A DNA stretch of 49,410 bases from Bacillota bacterium (GTDB lineage: Bacteria > Bacillota > Clostridia > Lachnospirales > Bianqueaceae). Below the pieces are notes generated by a model. It did no database searches, was not told the origin of the DNA, and saw nothing but the letters and a program-made list of their open reading frames with translations. The translations under genes and the position numbers were made by a program. Positions 24,679 through 33,174 of this stretch are shown here, one piece after another; within the stretch, counting starts at the first letter, position 1; every line of letters starts with the position of its first letter. The stretch is from positions 1 through 49,410 of the forward strand of contig JAFZQZ010000073.1 in the NCBI GenBank assembly GCA_017620135.1. Reading direction: 5' to 3'.

Positions 24679-26361
24679 ATGTATAAAAAAGAATATGAAC
24701 GCTGGCTCGCTTATAACCTGGAAGATCCGGATTTGAAACCGGAACTTCTGAGGATCCAGGACGATGAAGAAGCGATCAAAGACCGCTTCGCCGTTTCACT
24801 GGAATTCGGTACCGCAGGTCTTCGCGGGACTTTAGGTGCCGGTACCAACCGCATGAATATCTTTGTTGTTCGTCAGGCCACGCAGGGTCTTGCCAACTGG
24901 GTGAAAACGCAGGGAGGCAACCAGACTGTGGCAATTTCCTATGACAGCCGTCTGAAATCCGATATCTTCGCGAAAGAAGCCGCCGGTGTCCTGGCCGGCA
25001 ACGGGATCAAAGTCCGTATCTACGACGCGCTGATGCCGGTCCCGGCGCTGAGCTTCGCCACCCGGTACTACGAGTGCAACGCGGGCATCATGGTGAAGGC
25101 TTCCCACAATCCCTCCAAGTATAACGGTTACAAAGCCTACGGTCCCGACGGATGCCAGATGACAGACGAAGCCGCGGCGATCGTCTATGCCGAGATCCAG
25201 AAGACCGATATCCTGACCGGCGCGAAACGCATCTCCTTCGCGCAGGGCGTGGAAGACGGCCTGATCCGCTTCGTCAGTGACGACTGCAAGAAAGCTTTCT
25301 ATGAGGCGATCGAAGCAAGACAGGTAAGACCCGGTCTGTGCAAGACGGCCGGTCTGAAACTGGTCTACTCTCCGCTGAACGGCACCGGTCTGATCCCTGT
25401 TACCCATATCCTGAACGACATGGGCATCACGGATATCACGATCGTTCCCGAACAGGAATATCCGAGCGGCTACTTCACCACCTGCCCGTATCCGAACCCC
25501 GAGATCTTCGAGGCGCTGAAATACGGTCTGGCTCTCGCGGAAAAGGAAGGCGCCGACCTGATGCTGGCGACCGACCCGGATGCCGACCGTGTGGGTATCG
25601 CCATGAAATGTCCGGACGGTTCCTATGAACTGGTCTCCGGCAACGAGATGGGCGTTTTACTGCTGGATTACATCTGCGCCGGCCGTATCGAGAAAGGCAC
25701 CATGCCGAAGGATCCTGTCGCTGTCATGTCGATCGTTTCCACCCCGCTGGCGGACGCGGTCGCAGCGCATTACGGCGTCGAGCTCCGTCATGTGCTGACC
25801 GGTTTCAAATGGATCGGCGATCAGATCGCGAAGCTGGAAGCGGACGGCGAAGTCGACCGTTTCATCTTCGGATTCGAAGAGAGCTACGGCTACCTGGCCG
25901 GCCCGTATGTACGTGACAAGGATGCTGTCATCGGCGCCATGCTGATCTGTGAGATGGCTGCCTACTATCGTTCCATCGGCTCCTCCATCAAGCAGAGACT
26001 GGAAGAGATCTACGCGGAATACGGCCGTTACCTGAACAAGGTCGACAGCTTCGAGTTCCCGGGTCTGTCCGGTATGGACAAGATGAAGGGCATCATGGAG
26101 AATCTGCGTGTGAATCCTCCGGCAGATTTCGCCGGCATCAAAGTCACTTCCACGATCGACTACAGCAAGCCGGAAGAGACCGGTCTGCCGAAAGCCAACG
26201 TCCTGATCTACGGCCTGGAAGACGGTTCGACCGTCGTGGTCCGACCCTCCGGAACAGAGCCCAAGGTCAAGACCTACTTCACCACCAAGGGCAAGGATCT
26301 CGCGGAAGCCCAGGCAAAGAAAGATCTGCTGGCCGACGCCTGCAAACCGATCCTGGCATAA
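24679..26361 (+). CDS. Phosphoglucomutase/phosphomannomutase
   Basis: 560 residues of the alpha-D-phosphohexomutase family, interconverting glucose-1-phosphate and glucose-6-phosphate (or the mannose pair). All four family motifs are visible: the phosphoserine loop VKASHNPSKYNG, the metal loop DPDADRVG, the sugar loop GFEESYG and the phosphate site RPSGTEPKVK. FGTAGLRGTLGAGTNRMN near the N-terminus is typical of the long PgcA-like branch. The frame opens at 24655, but ATG 24679 has AAAAGGAG upstream and starts the family's YKKEYERWL. Single-gene transcript, with terminator at 26389. Confidence 0.92.
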   Translation: MYKKEYERWLAYNLEDPDLKPELLRIQDDEEAIKDRFAVSLEFGTAGLRGTLGAGTNRMNIFVVRQATQGLANWVKTQGGNQTVAISYDSRLKSDIFAKEAAGVLAGNGIKVRIYDALMPVPALSFATRYYECNAGIMVKASHNPSKYNGYKAYGPDGCQMTDEAAAIVYAEIQKTDILTGAKRISFAQGVEDGLIRFVSDDCKKAFYEAIEARQVRPGLCKTAGLKLVYSPLNGTGLIPVTHILNDMGITDITIVPEQEYPSGYFTTCPYPNPEIFEALKYGLALAEKEGADLMLATDPDADRVGIAMKCPDGSYELVSGNEMGVLLLDYICAGRIEKGTMPKDPVAVMSIVSTPLADAVAAHYGVELRHVLTGFKWIGDQIAKLEADGEVDRFIFGFEESYGYLAGPYVRDKDAVIGAMLICEMAAYYRSIGSSIKQRLEEIYAEYGRYLNKVDSFEFPGLSGMDKMKGIMENLRVNPPADFAGIKVTSTIDYSKPEETGLPKANVLIYGLEDGSTVVVRPSGTEPKVKTYFTTKGKDLAEAQAKKDLLADACKPILA

Positions 26362-26388
26362 TTTTCAGCTTTAAAATTTCATGATTCC

Positions 26389-26426
26389 AAAAGGAGCCGC
26401 AGCAATCACCGCTGCGGCTCCTTTTT
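26389..26426. terminator. Bidirectional rho-independent terminator
   Basis: AAAAGGAGCCGCAGC (26389-26403) pairs perfectly with GCTGCGGCTCCTTTT (26411-26425) around a seven-base loop. It ends the phosphohexomutase transcript and the convergent ABC importer transcript. Confidence 0.93.
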
Positions 26427-26476
26427 AAGAGATGTTTTTTACTATAAATCAACCGGACGCCAACTCTAATATCTGA

Positions 26477-28120
26477 TTAAACGATCAGGCTGCCTTGTGT
26501 AATGAAGCGGCCGTTTTTCTTGCTGAAGAGAATGATATCGTCCCCGCGGAATCCAAACCGGATCTTCTGTCCCAGGTCGTACATGACGCCTCCGAAGACA
26601 ACACCGGTCAGCAGGAAGTCTCCCACCTGTACTTTAACGGTCGTTTCCATACCGGTAGGCATGGCGGAGTAGATCTCGCCTTCGATCGGACCGTCATCGC
26701 GAAGGTCAAGGAATTCGGGACGGACACCGATGACGAAATCATCTTCGGTGGCTTCAATCTCATCGCCGAAGTCCTCGGTTTCGTTGACAAGTGCAATATG
26801 ATGACGGAAGAGGGTGTCCTTGTTGCCCTTTTCGACATAGCCTTTCTGTTTGGCCTTTTCGGCTTCTGCTTCTTTGTGAGCCGCGTCCGCCTTGGCCTGT
26901 TCCTGATACCACTCTGTCAGTTTCAAAGCTTCATTGGGTTTGAAGTTTGCGGCAATGTCTCCAAGGATGGAGATGTCAATGCTCCCGTCAGGTTTCTGCT
27001 TGCCTTTGCCTTCGATGAAGTTGATGGCGGGATTTCCGACGAAATCAGCTACGAAGGTATTGTTCGGACGACCGTAGACGGTCAGCGGTGCGTCGTACTG
27101 CTGCAGGAGACCATTTTCGATCAGGCAGATACGGGTCGCCAGCGTCATGGCTTCCATCTGATCGTGGGTAACATATACGAAAGTGGAACCTGTTTCCAGG
27201 TGCAGACGCTGCAGCTCGGAACGCATCTCGAGACGAAGCTTGGCGTCGAGGTTGGACAGAGGCTCGTCCATGAACAGGACGCTGGGTTCAGGCGCAAGTG
27301 TTCTGGCAATGGCAACACGCTGCTGCTGACCGCCGGACAGCTCAGCCGGATAGCGATCCATGAACATACCGATCTTTACGATCCGGGCAACCCGGCGTAC
27401 GCTCAGATCGATTTCTTCCTTGGAGAGCTTTCTGACTTCCTTTACCTGCTTGCCGTCTTTGACAAAGGCATAATCCTTATCGAAGGTGCAGCCGGCGGCT
27501 TTACATTTCTCCACGGCGGCAGACAGTTTGGCTTCCAGTTCCTTCTTCTTGGCAGCGGCGACGGATGCGGGATCAGCGGCATCCTGCAGCTTGTAGCTCA
27601 TCAGTTCTCTTGCTGTGAAGATCGATACCTCGTAGCGGTCGATCAGCTTGATCTGGGCTTTCTTTTCGTCCAGCTTGCCTTTTTTATCGACGCACTCTTC
27701 GATCGTCTTGACGATATCGTCCGGTTTTTCCAGTGCGCTGATCAAGGCAGCGGTTTTACGGGCTTCCAGATCATATTTCGGAAGAGATTCCTTGATATTG
27801 GAAAGACCAAAGGAAATGTTCTGGTACACGGTCATATTCGGCCAGAGCGCATAGTTCTGGAAAAGAAATCCGACTTTTCGTTTGTTGGGCGGGATATTGA
27901 TGCCGGCAGCCGAATCGTATACAACGGTATCACCGATGGTGATGCGGCCGGAGGTCGGGGTCTCCAGTCCGGCGATCATACGGAGCGTAGTGGTTTTGCC
28001 GCAGCCGGAAGGGCCGAGCAGTGTCACGAACGCGTTATCCTCGATCACGAGGTTCAGATCGTCCACGGCATAAAACTTATCCCAGCGTTTGGTCACATGG
28101 GTCAAAACAATTTTCGGCAT
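26477..28120 (-). CDS. ABC importer ATPase with a large insertion in the helical domain
   Basis: 547 residues, MalK/FbpC/PotA-type. Walker A GPSGCGKTT (36-44), Q-loop Q88, signature LSGGQQQ (261-267), Walker B VLFMDEP (281-287), D-loop SNLD, and H-loop H319 are all intact, so it should hydrolyse ATP. In ordinary MalK-type proteins the signature follows the Q-loop by about 45-50 residues. Here it follows by about 175, so about 125 extra residues (roughly 107-230) sit in the helical subdomain. They are Lys/Glu/Ala-rich and include a Cys pair region KCKAAGC. The C-terminal part (after about 350) is a TOBE-type regulatory domain with another charged insert. Third gene of the importer, three bases after the permease. 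Confidence 0.9.
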   Translation of the reverse strand: MPKIVLTHVTKRWDKFYAVDDLNLVIEDNAFVTLLGPSGCGKTTTLRMIAGLETPTSGRITIGDTVVYDSAAGINIPPNKRKVGFLFQNYALWPNMTVYQNISFGLSNIKESLPKYDLEARKTAALISALEKPDDIVKTIEECVDKKGKLDEKKAQIKLIDRYEVSIFTARELMSYKLQDAADPASVAAAKKKELEAKLSAAVEKCKAAGCTFDKDYAFVKDGKQVKEVRKLSKEEIDLSVRRVARIVKIGMFMDRYPAELSGGQQQRVAIARTLAPEPSVLFMDEPLSNLDAKLRLEMRSELQRLHLETGSTFVYVTHDQMEAMTLATRICLIENGLLQQYDAPLTVYGRPNNTFVADFVGNPAINFIEGKGKQKPDGSIDISILGDIAANFKPNEALKLTEWYQEQAKADAAHKEAEAEKAKQKGYVEKGNKDTLFRHHIALVNETEDFGDEIEATEDDFVIGVRPEFLDLRDDGPIEGEIYSAMPTGMETTVKVQVGDFLLTGVVFGGVMYDLGQKIRFGFRGDDIILFSKKNGRFITQGSLIV

Positions 28121-28123
28121 GGT

Positions 28124-29950
28124 TTATCCTCCTATTCCCTCGTCGAGGCTTGCACCGGTCAGCTTGTTCACGAGAGTATTGAAAATCAGGATGGTTACGA
28201 TCAGAAGCAGGTTGATACCGCTCGAGAAAGCATACAGACCCATCTCGTCAAAGTAGTCCAGTGTCGTTGAGAGGATGAATCCCTGCACACACAGAAGCAT
28301 GAACAGGCTCAGCTCTCGAAGACATGTCATGAACGGCAGCAGATAGCCGCTGATGATGGAAGATTTCTGGATGGGTATGATGATGCGGAGCATTCGTTTG
28401 ATCCAGGGGATATCCTGGATGATCGCGGCTTCCTCGATCTCTCCGGACAGCTGCAGCATCGAGTTGAGCGATGAGCGGCTGGCAAAGGGGATATATTTGA
28501 TTGTACCTGCAATGATCAGAATCCAGTAGGTATTGAACAGGTTGATCTTCTCACTGGACAGCAGCACGAACAGGGCAGCGCCGACGGCGATGGAAGGCAT
28601 CAGGTACGGAAGGAAGGCGACGGAGTTGACATAATTAGCCCATTTGCTTCGCCGCTGTTTGGCTACCGAGTAACCGACGAGCGTACCAATGGTGCCGGCG
28701 ACCAGCGCACAGACGATACTGACCAGAAGCGTACCGCCAAACGCTTTCCAGATCGTTTCGTTATAGAGGATACCTTTCTGGCCGTACATGCCGTTTTCAG
28801 TGATATTTTCCGCGGTGACCCACCATTTCGTCGTCAGGTTGCTGATATTGCCTGTATAAAGGAATGAATAGTCGCCGGGGTTCGGCAGGAAAGTCTCAAA
28901 GGCGAAGGATACGATCGGGAAGATACTTGTGAAGAAGGTGAGGATCACAAGGATGAGCGCGATGACATAACGGCCGCTGCTGCCGAGATTGATCTTGGAG
29001 ATCTGACCGGATTTACCGGTGACCGTTGTATAGCTCTTGCGGCTCGTCAGGCTGAATTGGTTCAGCAGCATGATCGCGACGCCGAAGAGCATCATGACAA
29101 TGGCCAGGATACTGGCCTCACCGGTGTATTTCGAGTTCATCGACACATATTTGGTCGAGAGTGTCGCCAGTCCCATATAATGCGGAACCGGATAGGAGCC
29201 CATGGCGGAACCGAAGACCAGAAGGATCGTAGAAAGGATCGCCGGTTTGACCATCGGAAGGGTGACGCGGAACATGATCTTCCACTTGGGTGTATCCAGA
29301 ATGGTCGCTGCTTCTTCCAGGTTCGCGTCCATGTTGCGGAAGATGCCGCCGATCAGGATATAGGCGAAAGGAGCGTAGTGAAGTCCCAGAACCATCAGGC
29401 TGGGGAAGAGGCCTTTACACCACCATACCGGCATGTAGATGTGGAAAAGAGAAGCCAGCAAACCGTCCTTGACGCCCGTTACCTTAACGGACCAGAACAG
29501 GTTCTGCCAGACGACAGCCAACGTCCATTGCGGCATGATGTAGGGGAAAATGAAGATAGAGCTCAGGTATTTTTTCCAGCCGAGATTCGTTCTGGTTACC
29601 AGAAACGCGACGAGGCCGCCGTACAGAATGGAAACAAGGCAGGTGCCGACCGCCAGAAGAACGGTATTCCAGAGAGGCGACCACAGATTCGTTTTGGAAA
29701 GGGAGCTGGTAAACAGATCCAGATAGTTGACGAGCGTCCAGCCGGAAGCTTTTCCGGCCAGATGGGCGTCAATCGTACCCGGATGGATCTGGAATGTATC
29801 CTGGATGATAGCAACGATCGGCGCGATCGTCGTTACGGAAAGGACGATACCCAGAAGCAGCAGGATCACATTATACGGCTTGGAAAAGAAGGTTTTCAGC
29901 TTATTAAGGAAAATAGCCCGGTTATTGGACTTGATTGTTTCCGCACTCAT
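28124..29950 (-). CDS. ABC importer permease, two permease domains fused
   Basis: 608 residues with about 12 membrane helices. It holds two copies of the binding-protein-dependent permease domain. Each has an EAA loop for contact with the ATPase: EEAATILDTPKWKIMFRVTLP near residue 220 and EEAAIIQDIPWIKRMLRIIIP near 515. Fused permeases of this kind are known for FbpB (iron), ThiP (thiamine) and phosphonate-type importers. Ligand is not predictable from the sequence. Start ATG at 29948-29950, with AAAGGAGAGG upstream. Follows the binding protein gene behind a hairpin (29984-30010). Confidence 0.9.
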   Translation of the reverse strand: MSAETIKSNNRAIFLNKLKTFFSKPYNVILLLLGIVLSVTTIAPIVAIIQDTFQIHPGTIDAHLAGKASGWTLVNYLDLFTSSLSKTNLWSPLWNTVLLAVGTCLVSILYGGLVAFLVTRTNLGWKKYLSSIFIFPYIMPQWTLAVVWQNLFWSVKVTGVKDGLLASLFHIYMPVWWCKGLFPSLMVLGLHYAPFAYILIGGIFRNMDANLEEAATILDTPKWKIMFRVTLPMVKPAILSTILLVFGSAMGSYPVPHYMGLATLSTKYVSMNSKYTGEASILAIVMMLFGVAIMLLNQFSLTSRKSYTTVTGKSGQISKINLGSSGRYVIALILVILTFFTSIFPIVSFAFETFLPNPGDYSFLYTGNISNLTTKWWVTAENITENGMYGQKGILYNETIWKAFGGTLLVSIVCALVAGTIGTLVGYSVAKQRRSKWANYVNSVAFLPYLMPSIAVGAALFVLLSSEKINLFNTYWILIIAGTIKYIPFASRSSLNSMLQLSGEIEEAAIIQDIPWIKRMLRIIIPIQKSSIISGYLLPFMTCLRELSLFMLLCVQGFILSTTLDYFDEMGLYAFSSGINLLLIVTILIFNTLVNKLTGASLDEGIGG

Positions 29951-29983
29951 AAAACCTCTCCTTTCAAGGAGTTAACTAAGATA

Positions 29984-30010
29984 CGCCCCTGGAGCACCGC
30001 TCCAGGGGCG
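29984..30010 (-). promoter_or_regulatory. Intercistronic hairpin between binding protein and permease genes
   Basis: CGCCCCTGGAGC (29984-29995) and GCTCCAGGGGCG (29999-30010) are a perfect 12-bp stem with a three-base loop. It lacks a following T run in the direction of transcription, so it is probably an mRNA-stabilising or partial-attenuation structure that keeps the binding protein more abundant than the permease. Confidence 0.75.
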
Positions 30011-30040
30011 CCGGTTATGACAGCAATAAGTGAAAGACGA

Positions 30041-31369
30041 TTATTCGGGTTTATATCTGTCCTGGATCTCGATCCAGCTGCCTACGGTAAAAGCAACAGA
30101 AGCGCAGTATTCGGGATCTTCCAGAACGAGCTTGCCCTGAGTGGTCCACCATTCATAGCCGCGGTCGTTCTTGTTCGGGAACTCATCGCCGCCGCCGGTG
30201 GAGTGATGATAGGTTTCCTCAATACCAGCCGCGACAGTCGGGTTGGAAGAATAACCGCCCATATCCTTGCCCCATGCGGAGAAACCGTCTACGGTGCAGG
30301 TGATGAAAGCGATGAACGCGCAGGCTGTCCACGGAAGAGGAGAGTTGTCCGGAACAAACATGTAATGGCAGTAGCCGTATCCGCCGATGCCTTCATAACC
30401 GTCGTCATAGGCAGCGACATTGACATTGTTGACGGAGACTTCATCCGATTCTTCGACGGAACGAAGTTTGGAGTAAACCAGCAGACCGAACTCATCGGTG
30501 GAGGATTTCTGAACCAGGGCGCTGCAGATAGGACCGTCATCGGTCACAGCGTTGTAGGATCCGATCCAGAGTTTGATCCAGGCCAGCGCGTAAGCGCCGT
30601 CTTCATTAAGGCCAAGATCGGAGGCTTCCTGTTTCATCGCGTCGATCGTGGGCTGGAACTCGGCCTTTTCAGCGTCAGAAAGCTTGTTGAAGGACTCTTT
30701 GACCCAGGCTGAGTATTCGGGCTTGGTCAACATATAAAGGAAGTTCTTGCCAACGATTTCAGAATCGATGTCCATGAACTGGCCGTGACGGCCTTCCGCG
30801 ACATAATCCCAGAAGTTGTCGGGTTTGAAATCGCCGGTGTTGTTGTACATGAAGACCTTGTTCAGAGTCTGCAGCGGCAGGTAGCCGGTGTAGGTGTTCG
30901 CATCCACGCCGTTCGCTTCGGCCCAATCTTTGGGGATGAAGGTGTCGAGGATGCCGGTCTGAACCATCTTGCTCTCGATCTGGTTGCCATCCTGGATCAG
31001 GGTGACGGCGAAGGTGCCTTCACTCTTCTTGGAGTCAGAGGTCAGCTGATCGAAAATCTTGTTGTTCTTTGGCTGCTGCCACTCGAATTCCAGTGTATAG
31101 CTGGAGTCGATGGACTGTAAATACTCGATGAAGAGCGGAAGAGCGGATTTACCACGGCTGGAGTTACCGACACCGTAGAAGGTCTTGCCTTTCGACTCTT
31201 CGATGGCCTTTTTGGCCAGTTCTTCCATGGTCATGCCCTGAGCTTCCTTGATGACGCTCTGAACTGCGGAAAGATCCTTCTTTTCAGAGCTTCCGCCGCC
31301 AGAAGAACAGCCCGCAAGCATGGTCACGCACATTGCCATTGCAAGTACCAGTGCAAGAATGCGTTTCAC
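30041..31369 (-). CDS. Extracellular solute-binding lipoprotein of an ABC importer
   Basis: 442 residues. The N-terminus is a lipoprotein signal peptide with LAGC lipobox (cleavage before C20), then a flexible SSGGGSS linker. The rest resembles family 1 binding proteins of Fe(III)/polyamine-type importers. Acidic and aromatic residues are frequent, with EGIGGYGYCHYMFVPDNSPLP near residue 320. Anchored outside the membrane, it captures the ligand for the permease and ATPase genes downstream. The ligand cannot be inferred. It has its own promoter (31428-31456). Confidence 0.87.
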   Translation of the reverse strand: MKRILALVLAMAMCVTMLAGCSSGGGSSEKKDLSAVQSVIKEAQGMTMEELAKKAIEESKGKTFYGVGNSSRGKSALPLFIEYLQSIDSSYTLEFEWQQPKNNKIFDQLTSDSKKSEGTFAVTLIQDGNQIESKMVQTGILDTFIPKDWAEANGVDANTYTGYLPLQTLNKVFMYNNTGDFKPDNFWDYVAEGRHGQFMDIDSEIVGKNFLYMLTKPEYSAWVKESFNKLSDAEKAEFQPTIDAMKQEASDLGLNEDGAYALAWIKLWIGSYNAVTDDGPICSALVQKSSTDEFGLLVYSKLRSVEESDEVSVNNVNVAAYDDGYEGIGGYGYCHYMFVPDNSPLPWTACAFIAFITCTVDGFSAWGKDMGGYSSNPTVAAGIEETYHHSTGGGDEFPNKNDRGYEWWTTQGKLVLEDPEYCASVAFTVGSWIEIQDRYKPE

Positions 31370-31409
31370 TTTAATGATTCCTCCTTTTTTATCGGCTGAG
31401 CCGACAAGT

Positions 31410-31456
31410 CTGTTTAAAAACAGAAATATTATACTTCAATCCTTGTGAAATGTCTA
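31410..31456 (-). promoter_or_regulatory. Promoter and palindromic operator of the ABC importer
   Basis: On the minus strand TAGACA (31451-31456) and TATAAT (31428-31433) are 17 bp apart. Over the expected transcription start lies CTGTTTAAAAACAG (31410-31423), a palindrome of two 6-bp arms with AA between. A further TCGGC/GCCGA hairpin at 31392-31404 is in the leader. These suggest repression of importer expression by a dimeric regulator that is not encoded next to it. Confidence 0.72.
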
Positions 31457-31534
31457 CTAAAAAGAAACATAAAAAGTAAAAAAACTGTCTAAAAACTACA
31501 GATGACGGTGGCGGTCATAATCTATAACATCCGA

Positions 31535-31563
31535 TTGACAGACGTCTGCCGAAACGATATCAT
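31535..31563 (+). promoter_or_regulatory. Promoter of the FGGY kinase gene
   Basis: TTGACA (31535-31540) and TATCAT (31558-31563) with a 17-bp spacer, 32 bp before the start codon. It is divergent from the importer promoter. Confidence 0.82.
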
Positions 31564-31595
31564 ACTCATATCAGGCTGGTAAAGGAGAAAAAGGC

Positions 31596-33170
31596 ATGGA
31601 TCTGAAGAAAACAGCGTTAGGTATCGAACTGGGATCGACCCGCATCAAGGCGGTGCTGATCGATGAGAAGAATATTCCGATCGCGTCGGGCGATTTTGAA
31701 TGGGAAAATCAGCTGAAGGACGGCATCTGGACCTACCCGATGGAGAAAGTGCATGAGGGGATCCGGGCCTGTTTTGCCAGATTAAAGGAAGATGTCAGGG
31801 AGAAATTCGGGGAAGAACTGAAGACTGTCGGGGCGATCGGCATTTCAGGCATGATGCACGGCTATCTTCCGTTCGATAAGGAAGGAAATCAGTTAGCCGA
31901 GTTTCGGACATGGCGCAACACGATCACCGGACCGGCGGCGGAGAAGCTGTCCGCGCTCTTCGGATTCAATATTCCTCAGAGATGGAGCATCGCGCATCTG
32001 TATCAGGCGATCCTGAACGGCGAAGAACATGTGAAGGATATCGATTATCTGACTACCCTGGCCGGCTATATCCACTGGCAGCTGACCGGGGAAAAGGTCA
32101 TGGGCGTGGGAGAGGCCTCCGGTATGTTCCCGATCGACAGCGAGAAGATCGATTACGATCAGCGGATGATCGGTCAGTTTAAAGATTTGACCGGGATCGA
32201 CCTGCGAGCCATTCTGCCCAAGGTACTTGCCGCGGGCGAGGATGCCGGGACGCTGACGGAGTCCGGCGCGAGATTCCTTGATCCGACCGGTAGTTTTGGG
32301 ATCCCGGATGGCCAGGAAGCCGGCATCCCTGTCTGTCCTTGCGAGGGTGATGCCGGAACCGGTATGACCGCCACGAATTCCGTGCGTGTCCGGACCGGCA
32401 ATGTCAGCGCCGGGACCTCGGATTTCGCGATGATCGTAACAGAAGGCCCGCTGGGCGTGCACCGGGAGATCGACATGGTCACGACGCCGGACGGCAGCCC
32501 GGTTGCCATGGTGCATTGCAATAACTGCACCAGTGATATCAACGCCTGGGTAAACCTGTTCAGCGAGTTCTGCGAGCTGATGGGGATCGAAGCTGGAAAA
32601 GGCGAGCTCTTCACCCGGCTTTTCCGGGTCGCCCTGGAAGGGGACAAGGACTGCGGAGGACTTCTTTCCTATAACTATTATTCCGGAGAGGGCGTGACCG
32701 ACCTGGATGAAGGCCGGCCGATCTTCGCCCGCACACCGGACGCGAAGTTCTCTCTGGCAAATTTCATGAGGATGCATCTGCTTTCCGCGCTGGCGACATT
32801 AAAGATCGGTATGGATATCCTGACAGGTACGGAGAAAGTCGTGATCGATAAACTCTACGGACACGGCGGCTGCTTCAAGACGCCGGAAGTAGGGCAGCGG
32901 ATGCTCTCCGCGGCGGTAGCCTCGCCGGTCTCGGTCATGGAGACCGCGGGAGAAGGCGGCCCCTATGGGATGGCGGTCCTGGCCGGCTACCGGATCTGGA
33001 AGGAAGAGGGAGAGAGCCTGCCGGACTATCTGGATCAGAAGGTCTTCGCAAACGCAAAAACAACAGAGCTCATGGCTTCCGAAGAAGATATCGAAGGATT
33101 CGACCGGTTCCTTGCTAATTATAAAAAAGCGCTTCCCATGGAAGTGTGCGCGCTGAAAGTGATGAAATAA
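31596..33170 (+). CDS. FGGY-family carbohydrate kinase
   Basis: 524 residues. The N-terminal ATPase fold starts [15 protein letters not shown] (phosphate-1 loop). [11 protein letters not shown] near residue 85 and [13 protein letters not shown] near 270 fit the sugar kinase family. [20 protein letters not shown] and the C-terminal [14 protein letters not shown] close the ATP site. The pattern is nearest to xylulokinase- or ribulokinase-like proteins of Clostridia; the actual sugar is unknown. AAAGGAGA precedes the ATG. The MATE fusion gene begins five bases after its stop, so they are one transcript. Confidence 0.88.
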   Translation: MDLKKTALGIELGSTRIKAVLIDEKNIPIASGDFEWENQLKDGIWTYPMEKVHEGIRACFARLKEDVREKFGEELKTVGAIGISGMMHGYLPFDKEGNQLAEFRTWRNTITGPAAEKLSALFGFNIPQRWSIAHLYQAILNGEEHVKDIDYLTTLAGYIHWQLTGEKVMGVGEASGMFPIDSEKIDYDQRMIGQFKDLTGIDLRAILPKVLAAGEDAGTLTESGARFLDPTGSFGIPDGQEAGIPVCPCEGDAGTGMTATNSVRVRTGNVSAGTSDFAMIVTEGPLGVHREIDMVTTPDGSPVAMVHCNNCTSDINAWVNLFSEFCELMGIEAGKGELFTRLFRVALEGDKDCGGLLSYNYYSGEGVTDLDEGRPIFARTPDAKFSLANFMRMHLLSALATLKIGMDILTGTEKVVIDKLYGHGGCFKTPEVGQRMLSAAVASPVSVMETAGEGGPYGMAVLAGYRIWKEEGESLPDYLDQKVFANAKTTELMASEEDIEGFDRFLANYKKALPMEVCALKVMK

Positions 33171-33174
33171 GGAA

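Noticed and set aside
26495-28270. Long plus-strand reading frame of 591 codons
   Set aside because: Antisense to the ABC ATPase, whose Walker and signature motifs are unmistakable on the minus strand.
29057-30712. Long plus-strand reading frame of 551 codons
   Set aside because: Antisense to the permease and binding-protein genes and of shadow composition.
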